A DNA stretch of 61,241 nucleotides. It comes from an uncultured Bacteroides sp. GTDB lineage: Bacteria > Bacteroidota > Bacteroidia > Bacteroidales > Bacteroidaceae. Where the stretch lies: positions 1-61,241 of the forward strand of contig CALUOR010000022.1 of the NCBI GenBank assembly GCA_944322285.1. The letters are read 5' to 3'. How positions within the stretch are numbered: position 1 is the first letter of the stretch; the number at the start of each line of letters is the position of its first letter. Both the position numbers and the translations under genes were made by a program. Below, in pieces: positions 35,201 to 42,791 of this stretch. The notes under the pieces are model-generated. The model did not search any database and was not told where the DNA came from. It worked only from the letters and a program-made list of their open reading frames with translations.

Positions 35201-38200
35201 TGGTTTTGCAAAGCATTGCTTTCTTCACTCTGCGTCCCTTCCACCTTCACGCTCTTATATTCCGCAAACGGCTTTGTCTTTCTGTGGCTGCTGTTTATCC
35301 ACTTCTCGAAGTCAGGTAGGTTGACCGAGGACATAACGAATTTATGCTTATATTCCCAGCCCTTTTCATAGTTGGAAAGATAAGCGTCCTGTGCTTCGGC
35401 CTCGTCGTTGAAGCCGAGCATTACCTTGTGCTCGTCAAACGTGCCGTCCTCGTTGTACTGGTCAACGATATAAACACGTCTGCCGTTCCAGCCGTCTATG
35501 TCGTTCGTCAGGAACACGTCGATATGGTCGCCGTCCACGCCTTCCGTGCCACGGATGTAGCCGTAGGTGTTCCGCATCGTCTGTTCCCACGCTTTACCGC
35601 TGGCATCCACTCCACGGCGCACACTTCCTTTCGGATTCTCTACGGTGATGTCAAACTGACCGATGCGCACATGGCCTTTCTTGTAATTGCCCGCCTCTTT
35701 CTGCGCTTCGGTAGGCGCCGTGTCGGTTTCCGCTTCCGCTTGGGCAATTTTCGAGGCAAGCGTATGGCCGTTGTCTATGTAATCGACGATTTCGGCAATG
35801 TCGCCAAACCGCTTGTTGTCAAACTCGAAATAGGAACCGGTATAATGTCCGTACTTGTCTGGCTGGTCCACTTGCGTGGCGGTATGTTTGCCGTCAATGA
35901 GAATGCTCCGTTTGTAGGTCGGCTTGTCATAGTCTCCCTCTTGCCAGTCATCATCGTTTACTTTCACCCGTGAAGCCAGTTCCGCTTCACGGCGTTCTAT
36001 TTCTTCCTCTGTGCTACCGCTTCCAGTTCCTCTTGAACGGTCGGCAGTGCCGTCTCCGTCCTCAACTCGTTCTCCTGCCGGAGCACCTCCATCGCTTCCT
36101 TGTTGCCTTTGTTGGCCTGCTGTACTATTGCCAGCCAATACATTGCTTCGCTGTTGTCCATTGTATGTAAAGTTTCCGTTTAACAATAATTCTTCTCTCA
36201 GATTGCCCAGCGTCTCGTTGATAGCTTCCACCAACGTGCGCGGCGTGTTGTCCGGCTCATCGAACAAGGTTGTTTCCTGCGTACCTTGCACAAGGTCAAA
36301 GATGTGGGTGAACGTGTTTTGAATGAACGTCTGCGTCTGTCCCTTGTACATCGTGGCCAGCAACAACGCAAAGTTACTGTATCTTTCCGAAGGAAGATAA
36401 CTTTCGCCCGTCACATCGTCAAAGGCAAGCTGCCTTTTCCACGATTCCGCCGCTATACGTGCTTCTTTGTAGTTCCTGGCATTGGCAAATGCCGGGTCTT
36501 GCGACAAAGCGTAGTAGGCACTGATGGAGTTCTGTATCTCGGCATTCATACGCTCAGCGTTAGGACTGTCATAATCACGGTATGCCGTGGCGAGTATGGC
36601 TTTCTGTGCCTTTGAAGGCAAAGCGTTGAACATTTCCTCCAAGTGGGTGTTTCCATTTTGGAAAATGCTTTGGTACATCACGCCTTTCAGGTCGTTCTTG
36701 GCTTCAGCCGTAAGGTTGTCCTTGCTGTCAAACGCGCTCTTGTATTGCGTCGGCGTGATGTAGCCTTTCTGCTGCATCCATTTCAACACACCGAGGCCGT
36801 TTCGGTCTATCAGTTCCGCAAACGACATTTCTTCATCAGGGGATGCAAGCAGTCGGCCCGCAAAGCTCCTCATGTCGCCGCCCATCTTCTGCACGATATT
36901 CTTAGGCTTGATGCGTTCTGTGCCACCGCTTTCCGTGTCCTGTGCTACGAATTGGCCAAGCGTGATGGCGTCATCGTCCGTCACGTCAAGCATGTTCACC
37001 AGCACGGGCTGTTGCATGGCTTCCACATCTTCGGGTGCCAGCCCGAAGTCTGCGGCGTGTTCCGTCAGGTATTGCTTGTACTTCGTCGCTTGTTCGGGAT
37101 GCTCCGCCCACATTTCACGCAAAGCCGCACTGCGGTTGTTTCCTTGTATCACCTCGCCGCGCGTGTTCACCGTGGGTGCGCCAGTGTAAGCCGTGACGGA
37201 TGATGTGATTTCCTCCGGGCGTATGTTGGCCGCAATCTTACGTGCCGACATGACGCTTGCCTCGTCATTGCGCTCTTTAGGCTGTGCTTCGTCAATGAAG
37301 TGCAGGGGGTTGCGCTGTCCGTTGATGTGGCTCGGCTGCAACTGTGATGCGTCAATTAAGCTGACATGCCCGGTTGGTATGTTGTTGTCATCAAACTTCA
37401 CCTGAACCTCGTTGCCCTGCCTTGTCGGTATGGCCTGTTGTCGGTCAACCTTGTTGCCGTTTACTCTACGATAACCCCTCGCACGTGCATCCTGCGGCGT
37501 ATCTTCCACAAAGTCGGGCACGCCGTTCAATGCTTCCCTGCGTATGCGTTCCGCCTCCTCACGCTCGGCACGAAGCTTTTCTTCTTCTGCCCTGCGAAGC
37601 CGTGCGGCTTCCTCGGCTGCTTTCGATTGTTCAGCGAGTGCAGCCTGTTTCCTGCGGGCCGGAGTATTTGCAATATCTTTCCAAATAGCAAGTTGCTTTT
37701 TGGCTTCCTCTACATTGGCTTGCGCTTGGCTCAACTGCTCTTTGGCAGCTTTCTTTGCGGCAATACGTTCGTCCATCGTCAGGGGAGCATCTCCTTTCTT
37801 CTGTTGTGGTTTCCCTTCTTGGACTTTTTTCAGTTCCTTTTCGGCATCTTTCAGCGCTTTATCTTGCTCTTCGACCAAATCAGCGATCACTTCGCCTGTT
37901 ATTCCTTCGTCGCCACCTGTCTGCTCAACGATGGCATCCCACGCCGTTTCAGGGTCTGCTTGTTCATATATGGGTTTCCCCTGTTCGTCTTTGGGAATTC
38001 GCTCAAGAGCCGACTGCCCAGTGGTACCGGCTTGCAAGGTTTCAGTTGATGCTGGAATATTTTGCGGCTCAATATTACCGTTTTGAGGAATATTTTCAGT
38101 ACCATTGTTGCCTTCATTCACAGATTGCATACTCGCTTCCTGCGCGTCAATCTGCACTTGGACCATATTATAATAGTCTGCATCCGTTACTGGGACAACT

Positions 38201-40566
38201 TCCTTCACTTCTTTTCCTTTGTCATCCACCGTTGTTTTGGTAGCCAGCCATCCGCCGTCCGGATTGGTTTGGACTATTTGGTATTGTGCCGTCCCGTCCG
38301 TGAATGTGGTACCGATGGCAGGCGGCATAATCTCCGTGCTGTACGTGCTCTCCCTCCGTGCCTGCTCCTCCGCGTCCTCACGGATGGCCTGCGCCGTCTC
38401 GTCGATGACTTCCTGCACAGGCATGGACTTGATGCTTGCAGGGTCGTACTCGCCGTCTTTCAAGGGAATGGCTTCCACCGTCTCGTCCGCCCCTTCCGGC
38501 TTCCACAACGGGCGTCCGCCCATATGACCGACGATGTAGCCGGGCACTTCCACCCGCTCGCCCACGTCATTGGTCACGTAGCGGACGCATTCGGTATAAG
38601 TACCCGCCTCTTGGTCGGAGTTGGCAAGGATGTCCCGCGCCTCCCGTTCTATCCGGTCTTCGGTCTCCGCTTCCTGCACCTCATTGATGGCATTGTCAGT
38701 GGCCAAGGCAAAGGCGTATTCTATCTCCTCCCGCTTCTGTTCCTGCGTCAGCGAAGGGTCGGTGGCGGTCTCGCGGATAAAGACCTTTATATCCTCATTC
38801 CCGTTCTGGCGGGACAGGCGTTGCAGTTCCTCGAACTTCTTGCGTTGTTCAGGACTCATCTTGCCGAAGATGCGCTCCATACGTCGGCGGTTCCGGTATC
38901 GTTCAGCCGCCATGCCTCCGGTGCCAATCATACTGAAAGCAACCATAGTGGGGGCAAGTCCCAAAGCTATGTCGATGTTGTTCTGCAAATCCACCACGTC
39001 CTCCATTGTCATATCTCCAAGCGGCACGCTGGCAAGGTTGTTGTACACTTCCTCCAAATACTCTTGCGGAAATCCTTGGAACTGCGTGCGCTGCGCAAGC
39101 TCACGTATCGTGGGATTGTTCTTTATCTCCCTGTACAACTGTCCCGGACGGGAGTTCTTGACCGACTTCATAAACGCGTCCACGCTGCCGGGCATTAATT
39201 CGTTCATCCTGCGCAAGTAAGGACGGAACACCCGGAAAGCGTTCAGCACCATTTCCGACTGGTTGGTGAGAGCAGTGGAAACAATGGATTTGCCAAGGGC
39301 TTCGCCGTTATTGACATTGCCGGTCTTTCCAAACTGCAAGTCTCCGTTCCCGTCCAGATAGTATTCGTAGTTCTCGTTCAGGCGTTCCATAGTGTTTGAG
39401 GCTACCTGCGGCAACCCCGTTGTGGCGGTCATTCCCAAAGCCGCCCCCGTGCTTCCCGCGACACGGCTTGCAAAGCTGCCCGCGCGTCCGAAGCGGTTCA
39501 TACCGAACTTAAGCAATCCCTTTGCGATGGCGTTCCCGCTGCGTGCCACGGGATTGACGGCAAACTCCAGCATGAAGGGAAGGCTGGCGGCTGTCACCTG
39601 CCCTGCCTTGTAGCCCGCACCAAGGTCAGACCCGAAATAATTCTGCACGGCAAGGTTGACGGCGGAAGCCTCCAGCAGCTTCTCCTCGGCTTCGGTCAGT
39701 TGCTCGCCACGGTCGTATTTTTGTAACGCTTTGTTCAGATTGCCTTCGTTCACCGCATCGGCTATGCCAAACGTGATGTCATCTATGGAAAGATTGTCAC
39801 GCATTCCTCTGAACAAGCCGGAAATAAAGTTGGTATGTTCCTTCTTCCCCGTTTCCTCAACGATGCTCTTTGCATCTTCCAGCAAGCTGCGGGCAGAACG
39901 TAGAAGGTTATTTTCTCTGGCCTCTTCCGGCGTGGCGTATGCGTAGCCGTTATGTGCGCCCCGTCTGCTTTCGGCTTTCTCCCTAAGCCCTTGTTCCATC
40001 GTATCGACATCGGAAAGAATGCTGTCCAGTTGGTTGGAGGTATTCTTCTTGGCAATATAGGTGCCGTTTCTCCCGTACACATAGTCAGCCCGTTGGCTGA
40101 TGTCCGCATTGAGTCGGTTGAACAGTTCCTGCCAGTTCTCCTGTCCGGAAGGAGGTTGGGCAACGCCGACACGTATACCCGCCCCCTTGTCAAGCAACGA
40201 GCGGGTATCCCGTTTGAACATATCGGGCTTGTTGGCTATGATTTGCCGTTTGGTCTCCTCGCTTATCTGCCGGCTTGTGTTGTCAGGTGTACGGTTTTCA
40301 TTCTCCCTCGCCACACTGGCGTCATACTCATTTATTACCTGACGGGCTACAGAGCCTTCACCACTGTCAATGTTTGAAGAAACCATGCCCTTAGTAAAAT
40401 CCTCATAACTGTCCAGGTATCCTGTTTGCTCTTTTAATACATCGTACACCTTCTTCCGGTTGTCCTCACTGGCGTCAAACGCCTTGTTGAAGTCCTCATA
40501 GCTGTCTAAATAGCCTGTTTGGGACTTCAACACGTCATATACTCGTTTTCTGTTGTCTTCGTTCAT
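26233..40566 (-). CDS. Giant polyvalent protein (4,777 aa): ejected/internal virion multi-domain protein
   Basis: A single 14.3-kb frame of the phage polyvalent-protein type. Approximate modules: 4-60, two 28-residue repeats (DNRKRVYDVLKSQTGYLDSY); 320-560, hydrophobic helices; about 980-1050, charged coiled coil; 1064-1240, DdrB/ParB-like domain (GEVIQGNNRSAALREMW); 1627-1790, inorganic-pyrophosphatase-like (GVDGDHIDVFLTND); 1973-2084, barnase/EndoU-type nuclease-like (GLAHIEYRHGEQI); 2418-2520, LPD5-like; 2530-2660, LPD1-like with AHEWWH at about 2630; HEIQH at about 2929; 3112-3262, MuF-C; HEAVAH at about 3414; 3592-3752, LPD3-like; 4190-4520, LPD38-like with a hydrophobic span near 4420-4445. 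Such proteins are thought to be injected with the DNA and counter host defences. Ordering and names are by eye; module boundaries are rough. Confidence 0.8.
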   Translation of the reverse strand: MNEDNRKRVYDVLKSQTGYLDSYEDFNKAFDASEDNRKKVYDVLKEQTGYLDSYEDFTKGMVSSNIDSGEGSVARQVINEYDASVARENENRTPDNTSRQISEETKRQIIANKPDMFKRDTRSLLDKGAGIRVGVAQPPSGQENWQELFNRLNADISQRADYVYGRNGTYIAKKNTSNQLDSILSDVDTMEQGLREKAESRRGAHNGYAYATPEEARENNLLRSARSLLEDAKSIVEETGKKEHTNFISGLFRGMRDNLSIDDITFGIADAVNEGNLNKALQKYDRGEQLTEAEEKLLEASAVNLAVQNYFGSDLGAGYKAGQVTAASLPFMLEFAVNPVARSGNAIAKGLLKFGMNRFGRAGSFASRVAGSTGAALGMTATTGLPQVASNTMERLNENYEYYLDGNGDLQFGKTGNVNNGEALGKSIVSTALTNQSEMVLNAFRVFRPYLRRMNELMPGSVDAFMKSVKNSRPGQLYREIKNNPTIRELAQRTQFQGFPQEYLEEVYNNLASVPLGDMTMEDVVDLQNNIDIALGLAPTMVAFSMIGTGGMAAERYRNRRRMERIFGKMSPEQRKKFEELQRLSRQNGNEDIKVFIRETATDPSLTQEQKREEIEYAFALATDNAINEVQEAETEDRIEREARDILANSDQEAGTYTECVRYVTNDVGERVEVPGYIVGHMGGRPLWKPEGADETVEAIPLKDGEYDPASIKSMPVQEVIDETAQAIREDAEEQARRESTYSTEIMPPAIGTTFTDGTAQYQIVQTNPDGGWLATKTTVDDKGKEVKEVVPVTDADYYNMVQVQIDAQEASMQSVNEGNNGTENIPQNGNIEPQNIPASTETLQAGTTGQSALERIPKDEQGKPIYEQADPETAWDAIVEQTGGDEGITGEVIADLVEEQDKALKDAEKELKKVQEGKPQQKKGDAPLTMDERIAAKKAAKEQLSQAQANVEEAKKQLAIWKDIANTPARRKQAALAEQSKAAEEAARLRRAEEEKLRAEREEAERIRREALNGVPDFVEDTPQDARARGYRRVNGNKVDRQQAIPTRQGNEVQVKFDDNNIPTGHVSLIDASQLQPSHINGQRNPLHFIDEAQPKERNDEASVMSARKIAANIRPEEITSSVTAYTGAPTVNTRGEVIQGNNRSAALREMWAEHPEQATKYKQYLTEHAADFGLAPEDVEAMQQPVLVNMLDVTDDDAITLGQFVAQDTESGGTERIKPKNIVQKMGGDMRSFAGRLLASPDEEMSFAELIDRNGLGVLKWMQQKGYITPTQYKSAFDSKDNLTAEAKNDLKGVMYQSIFQNGNTHLEEMFNALPSKAQKAILATAYRDYDSPNAERMNAEIQNSISAYYALSQDPAFANARNYKEARIAAESWKRQLAFDDVTGESYLPSERYSNFALLLATMYKGQTQTFIQNTFTHIFDLVQGTQETTLFDEPDNTPRTLVEAINETLGNLREELLLNGNFTYNGQQRSNVLAGNSTAGQQRQQGSDGGAPAGERVEDGDGTADRSRGTGSGSTEEEIERREAELASRVKVNDDDWQEGDYDKPTYKRSILIDGKHTATQVDQPDKYGHYTGSYFEFDNKRFGDIAEIVDYIDNGHTLASKIAQAEAETDTAPTEAQKEAGNYKKGHVRIGQFDITVENPKGSVRRGVDASGKAWEQTMRNTYGYIRGTEGVDGDHIDVFLTNDIDGWNGRRVYIVDQYNEDGTFDEHKVMLGFNDEAEAQDAYLSNYEKGWEYKHKFVMSSVNLPDFEKWINSSHRKTKPFAEYKSVKVEGTQSEESNALQNQKQKRYRLLQSFVSTKDGKLKKKYADTFKNPVYAVFDSNNPNSEPFYIASSPRDALNAAFNYDIENFDVLYVNATEKKIELGAYSLLAYGQDASYDSDGAFREKIKQRLAEDIGKLGPTRLKESNIKNGNDHFPGSGKMNREQEEAEKSESRSAVSQEMDENGHPFILASDGTSTFGNITEETGLAAAPIKLSEGFQSEDGKGYGLAHIEYRHGEQIRNAGFPSVEKFVEDVAKNFTVIKRGNARGESETYLLEVQDAHNNTLFVELSKDGSYWNVNSAGVFKKGYSKKKDIVWTVPALGSSTNADATEVHHGQSKGETVTSGNSSQTISSEDKGSDSSDNSQTSSGFIARTLDDFKADRESVVQSTVEDLKDEYATANLSKTDEEIRKEAEELVDYNEEADLYMEVWDRLENLAGSEYMDKLETDARKNGEDRLSLATMIEEIERRENRVQEEAEKIQQQSGPVEKIEDVGEKIGGAKKDRFKEFAEKEKQLQEQPDSFIEELRKLPVSKIFNFNLEALRKDGLSNEAATLIDVIRRVIPSKPRTDWKLKRWVSDVFGLYRFCLTLATAEQGTLDQILRKATFIRNIGGMYRAQMALGGFDSGLDTGQATLEELGDSAGHYDKDDNWVSIKGQWYVTHAGRYGGIYPDYEKAKEALTQFAGENSKRKEKGTEVKFSIYSYKHSGEAFITPKGKPGIVVESGFKSRKEALDYLNEHMDELQAKYRNMKDATSIGFAPNGERRGKDWRGGKDVTAEDFRNTFGFRGVEFGNWANQQERQLALNQAYDAFMDLSEATGISPQGLSLGGELGMAFGARGGGGAAAHYEPGKVVINLTKTQGAGTLAHEWWHAIDNYFSRRRGQALGYNTERKGYNLPVRGGKVEREHEAERKEITDAFAALMKAINGSSYGERSNAYASLKSSYWKEPTELGARAFAVWVERKLSEKGIVNNFLANNNTIGWESPELTQKYYPYPLESDFESLDTAFDGLFGAIEEKVDEETGNTILYRFIGEQGASRLDAAEEATTRMDNLAIARKMEEEGKNEWAIKWATGWERGADRKWRYETPDFEYTPPEDFEEGKNYNLSDIIKDDELFTAYPKLRGLKFRLANLPDEFGGGWFDKRGNEIVINTAHNSSWHYESTIAHEIQHAIQAEEGFEKGDHPDAVIDRYLNAQYEIDTADIHTLDIAALIRKRAERLIKKGKYKYMRWAIRSAMRPLRGRNDMYSEYGPIETLAVYHTAKDLKDAYEKAYKNGKSFFARIPTQSEAESAYMRNAGETEARNVARRLRMTPEQRRNMLASETEDVARRDQLFINSALSEQASYAPAAEDMSMVNERFNKELQRYQDGQMSKNDMFHLGNPYGTMRMFLPDLPIVMRLRIMNKASNTKHNVEALSLTNLPQMISSPIFVFKRGDNALGVLTEIKDRDGLNVCVAIELGKRIQDGGDFLEVNDIRSIHGRDAANLILPIIHNNTLAYVDKEKGLTYLSSASSNYQQEIDKQDLSDATKIVENFENPIIEEEILRSGEGFLSDDALSVANDPMSKFLGKSPRTARQRRAFTERERRNMANRVQELAEKLHLDNVEIVNEPMVVTDKKGKTHYPKGFYNRTTDKITIVIPNNVNTFDAEQTLLHEAVAHYGLRRLFEEHFDTFLDNVFNNADVEVRRKIVALAQKNGWDTRLATEEYLASLAEDTNFDDLNASWWRKIKDLFLRMLHKIGFEGFDGVTLSDNELRYILWRSYESLREPGRYRSILGQAEDIAKQYELKVGNYAPTISNIGQVAESKDAAKAERIRKLRESKPVEITGNEIEPSDDLKQYKKNALEYGKKLRGEYTNKDTGETISLTGGNSRGGIREILQHDYKDVEHLQSIAAIPQIIENSIFIDELPNEDFDKYPGVSSFSYYVCGLKIGKEDYTVKAVIANQSNGERYYDHKLTHIEKGKLLSIVPTIQKAGMEGNSPLFGIKDKRLLSILQDNADENLLFRKTPDGNTTDDGTREAYNRAVSGNRFKAQEAYQDSMLALKRLQEVIEQKTGKLKGYENAYLAENQMSSKSTREAEVYGEKYFKPMLEAVGSLIEQGASYGEIIDYMIAKHGLERNEVFAERDTRQEADHRFEKLYKEIEQLYKLRGITEEEYNERKGKIDAEKEKYYRKRLDQHLGEDYSGLTALAEKYDAMEEGFKKHAQELVRDFEQKHDTRDLWAKVNAATKETLRKSYESGMMSRDTYLKVKEQFKHYIPLRGWDEQTAEDVYEYINSETSPVNSVLKAAKGRRSMADDPLATIGNMAESTILQGNRNLMKQAFLNMAINHPTDVLTLKEAWYVQDPSTGEWTLSFPDIQEGDDADTVSAKVEEHEQRMRELKTDGLATQVKEGLNINYRIGTHQAQEHIVTVKRNGKDYLVYVNGNPRAAQAVNGLTNPTVESNKLLAGIARFNRELVANFTNRNPAFVLSNLSRDLIFSVSAVAIKENPRYAARFAKNIPRAMRVIFRNLRGKGSRANADDRLFEEFLANGGETGYTSLHSVDEYKKLVKRSVDKYAGKRDYFAAVRSAAGFFSMMNRWAEDVSRFTTYMTSKEEGRTITEAVNDAKEVTVNFNRRGAATKTEGVFGWTSGLFRNLYLFFNAAVQSLTNFARLAKKNRKGFLTALGGFTAAGFLVPWLNTLAISMLGGDDDDYYGNLPDWVRRNNLCLYAGNGKFITIPLPIELRAFYGLGEMAYQATVRQDYDKDQIAYQAVNQITELLPINPLGNNGDLVTTMMPDVLSPFWQIYENKDFTGKPIYRENAFNKTMPEWTKAYNSTSDWLVDLSRWTNALAGGDDYKQAGVLEPLMNWNPAKVEHLFESYFGGMAKTINQTAKTLAAGVESVQDGEKSDNLQWYSTPVLNRFVNDAGDDRSAYSKLNQRYYKLYDLYEEVQKLNRGYANEVARGNMDYLDKLVRLQQSRDFKVFQLFRSSKRAIDRIRDIEKRLPEEGSEQRSKELQEETSKIKRMLLERVDELVE

Positions 40567-40578
40567 AGTCCGTGATTG

Positions 40579-41766
40579 TTAGTTGTTAAGGGACCATCCG
40601 TTGTTGGTGCTGGTGTTGCCGTTCAGTGACCAGCCTATCGCCCTGTTCCTTGCCTTTGATTGCCGTTCGTCCGCGTTGACACGTCCGTACTTCCGCGCTT
40701 GTTCATACAGGTGTCTCAGTGCCACGTTGTCATTGTTCAGATGTTGGGACACATAGATTTCGGCCTTATTGTAACTGTCCACATCGCCGTTCAACAATCC
40801 GGCCATGATTTGGTCTATTTGCCTTCGTTCTTCATCCGGTGCGCCGTTCCGCATGACTTCAAGCGTGGAAAGCGTGGCTGCGCGCTTATTATCCGGATTA
40901 TCAAATATCACGTCGCCGAATTTTGTAATATAAGCCACTTCATCAGACCTGCTTTGATTTGACATTCCTTTACTCTTGTTGCTGCCGTTTCTATTTTCCA
41001 TGGCGCGGTTGTGACGTTCCTGCTCAGCTATTCTTCGTTCATCGAGTGCCCGTTTTCCTTTCTCCCGTTCACGTTCCGCCTCTAATTTCAATCCTAACTT
41101 CAGCATGTCCTGTCGTCTTGCCTTTTCCTTCTCCGCAGCCTCGGCCTCCGCCTTCTCACGTGCCACGCGCAGGTTGTATGCGTTACGGATGTCTCCCGCA
41201 CGTGCTTCGGCCAGCAGGGCGTCCTGCCTGGCTTTCAGGGCTTCCCGTTTCTCGCGGATACGGCGTATGCGTTCGTTTTCCTCCTTGGCTGATGTGTTGA
41301 GGTCTACGGGAACGGCACCTTGTGCGGTGTAGTAAAGGTTGACAGCATTGCCTATCAAGTTCCCAAGATTGGAAAACACTTGCCCCAACTGTTCCCTGCG
41401 TTCGCGCTTCTGCTTCTCCGCAGGCGTTTCTCCGCTGGCGAAATAGTTCTGCAGGTTGGCGTACGTGTTTGTAGGGTTCAGTTTCGCCTGCACGCTCCAA
41501 TATTCCTTGTCGGAGGCGTTTATGGTCTCTTTGTTCCGGTTGAACTCGTCCTCCGTCATGGTTCGCAAAGCCCCTTGACGGTAGGCCCCTCCGCTTGTGA
41601 CGGTGGGTACGATTCCGGAGTTCTCGTAGGTTATCGGCTGTGGATTGTCTTGGACGGTGCCTGCCTGTTGCGAAGGCGTACCTCCCTGTGGCTGCGCGGA
41701 CAAGGGTAGGGGAGCCTGTCGCTTCCGCATTTCCCTTCGCCTGTTTATTTCGTCTATGCGTGTCAT
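40579..41766 (-). CDS. Internal virion-like coiled-coil protein (395 aa)
   Basis: A 395-residue protein with Pro/Gln-rich N-terminus, a short hydrophobic patch (LGNLIGNAVNLYYTAQG) and a long charged helix (REKREALKARQDALLAEA; KAEAEAAEKEKARRQDMLK) predicted to be a coiled coil, then an Asn-rich tail. It overlaps the upstream gene by ATGA and precedes the giant gene by 12 bases. Gene order small glycine/alanine-rich protein, coiled-coil protein and giant protein resembles the internal-virion (ejection) protein sets of podoviruses such as T7 gp14-15-16. That role is inferred. Confidence 0.6.
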   Translation of the reverse strand: MTRIDEINRRREMRKRQAPLPLSAQPQGGTPSQQAGTVQDNPQPITYENSGIVPTVTSGGAYRQGALRTMTEDEFNRNKETINASDKEYWSVQAKLNPTNTYANLQNYFASGETPAEKQKRERREQLGQVFSNLGNLIGNAVNLYYTAQGAVPVDLNTSAKEENERIRRIREKREALKARQDALLAEARAGDIRNAYNLRVAREKAEAEAAEKEKARRQDMLKLGLKLEAEREREKGKRALDERRIAEQERHNRAMENRNGSNKSKGMSNQSRSDEVAYITKFGDVIFDNPDNKRAATLSTLEVMRNGAPDEERRQIDQIMAGLLNGDVDSYNKAEIYVSQHLNNDNVALRHLYEQARKYGRVNADERQSKARNRAIGWSLNGNTSTNNGWSLNN

Positions 41767-42266
41767 ATCAAAATACTATCTCCTATTTGTTTTCCGGCTT
41801 TTGCAAATTCTCCCGCAGTAGCGGCCACGTTCTGCGCACGCTGGTTGTTCACGCCCATGCGGGCATTGTCTATGGCATTCAGCTGGTTCTCATAGTTGGC
41901 ACGCACCTGTTCCTTGTAAGCGTCCGCACGTTCGGCAATGCTGCTTGTCACGTCAGCCAGCACTTGGTTGTTAGCCGCTTTCTGATGTGCCACGCTCTCA
42001 TCCGTAGCGCCGGTCACAGCCGCTGCTCCCGCCGTCTTCCGATAACGGTCGTCAAGAATGGTCCGTGCCGCATTTAATGCTGCTTGGGCGTCGCTGCGCT
42101 GCGTGTAGTCACTGTAATACTCCTGGTCATACCATTGCTTCGCCCGGTCCTCTGCGGCATTCAGGATACGCTCGTTTCGCTTTGCAGCTTTGCGACCTGC
42201 TATGCCACTTGCAATTCCTCCCGCAATGGAGGTGACCCCGCTTATAATTCCTCCTATCACTCCCAT
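41763..42266 (-). CDS. Small internal virion-like protein with Gly/Ala-rich membrane-active N-terminus
   Basis: A 167-residue protein. Residues 1-27 (MGVIGGIISGVTSIAGGIAS) are a Gly/Ile/Ser-rich hydrophobic segment, followed by a basic KRNER turn and a long amphipathic helix. This pattern matches small phage ejection proteins (T7 gp14-like). It is the first gene of the giant-gene operon, directly after the minus-strand promoter of the dyad at 42272-42339. Confidence 0.6.
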   Translation of the reverse strand: MGVIGGIISGVTSIAGGIASGIAGRKAAKRNERILNAAEDRAKQWYDQEYYSDYTQRSDAQAALNAARTILDDRYRKTAGAAAVTGATDESVAHQKAANNQVLADVTSSIAERADAYKEQVRANYENQLNAIDNARMGVNNQRAQNVAATAGEFAKAGKQIGDSILI

Positions 42267-42271
42267 GTTAT

Positions 42272-42339
42272 TTACAGTTTATATCGTTAGAACACAAATG
42301 TAAAGCGATACCTTTGCATCCTAACGATATAAATTGTAA
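42272..42339. promoter_or_regulatory. Symmetric divergent promoter-operator
   Basis: Arms TTACAGTTTATATCGTTAG (42272-42290) and CTAACGATATAAATTGTAA (42321-42339) are inverted repeats with one mismatch over 19 bases. The 30-base spacer contains a minus-strand -7 box (TACATTTG, 42295-42302) and a plus-strand -7 box (TACCTTTG, 42309-42316), equally spaced about the centre 42305.5. The predicted start sites fall inside the arms. One dimeric regulator could therefore control both the giant-gene operon and the plus-strand gene at 42346. Confidence 0.7.
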
Positions 42340-42345
42340 GTTGAC

Positions 42346-42636
42346 ATGCCGGGAGGGAGGAAAAAAGGGACAGCCAAAACTGGAGGACGGAAGAAGGGAA
42401 CGCCGAACGTTGTGACACGTGAACTGCGCGAACGCATCGAACAGTTCCTGAAAGAGAATTGGGAAGCGGCCAACGACGCATGGGTTTCCATACAAGAGCC
42501 GAAAGATAAATTGCGCCTATACATCGACTTGGCCAAGTTCGCCATACCAAGCTTGCAGGCGGTCTCGCTGGATGCCACCCTTAAGAAAGAGGACAGCGTG
42601 GAGGATGATTTAAAGGAACTGGCGGGAAGAGACTGA
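42346..42636 (+). CDS. Small DNA-packaging/terminase-small-like protein
   Basis: A 96-residue protein. It begins with GGRKKGTAKTGGRKKGTPN, a doubled basic GGRKKGT motif seen in small phage proteins (DUF5681-like or small terminase-like), followed by a helix RELRERIEQFLKENWEAAND and a second helical part. The motif and its position upstream of the giant-gene operon suggest DNA binding. It is not proven to be the small terminase subunit; terL lies 20 kb away on a separate unit. It starts 30 bases past its own -7 box. Confidence 0.55.
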   Translation: MPGGRKKGTAKTGGRKKGTPNVVTRELRERIEQFLKENWEAANDAWVSIQEPKDKLRLYIDLAKFAIPSLQAVSLDATLKKEDSVEDDLKELAGRD

Positions 42637-42714
42637 GTTTCTATTTCAATCTACTTTAGAAATAGTATCACTATTTTAGACCGACTTCTTTTTCATTTGT
42701 GCTTCATAATCAGT

Positions 42715-42748
42715 GGCGGTGCCCAAACGTTCCGGGCACCGCCTTTTT
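42715..42748 (+). terminator. Strong rho-independent terminator
   Basis: GGCGGTGCCC (42715-42724) pairs perfectly with GGGCACCGCC (42734-42743) around a nine-base loop and is followed by five Ts (42744-42748). It ends the transcript of the 42346 gene. Confidence 0.9.
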
Positions 42749-42791
42749 CATGGGTAAAAACCGCTATACCTTACCAGTTTATAGCTATTTA

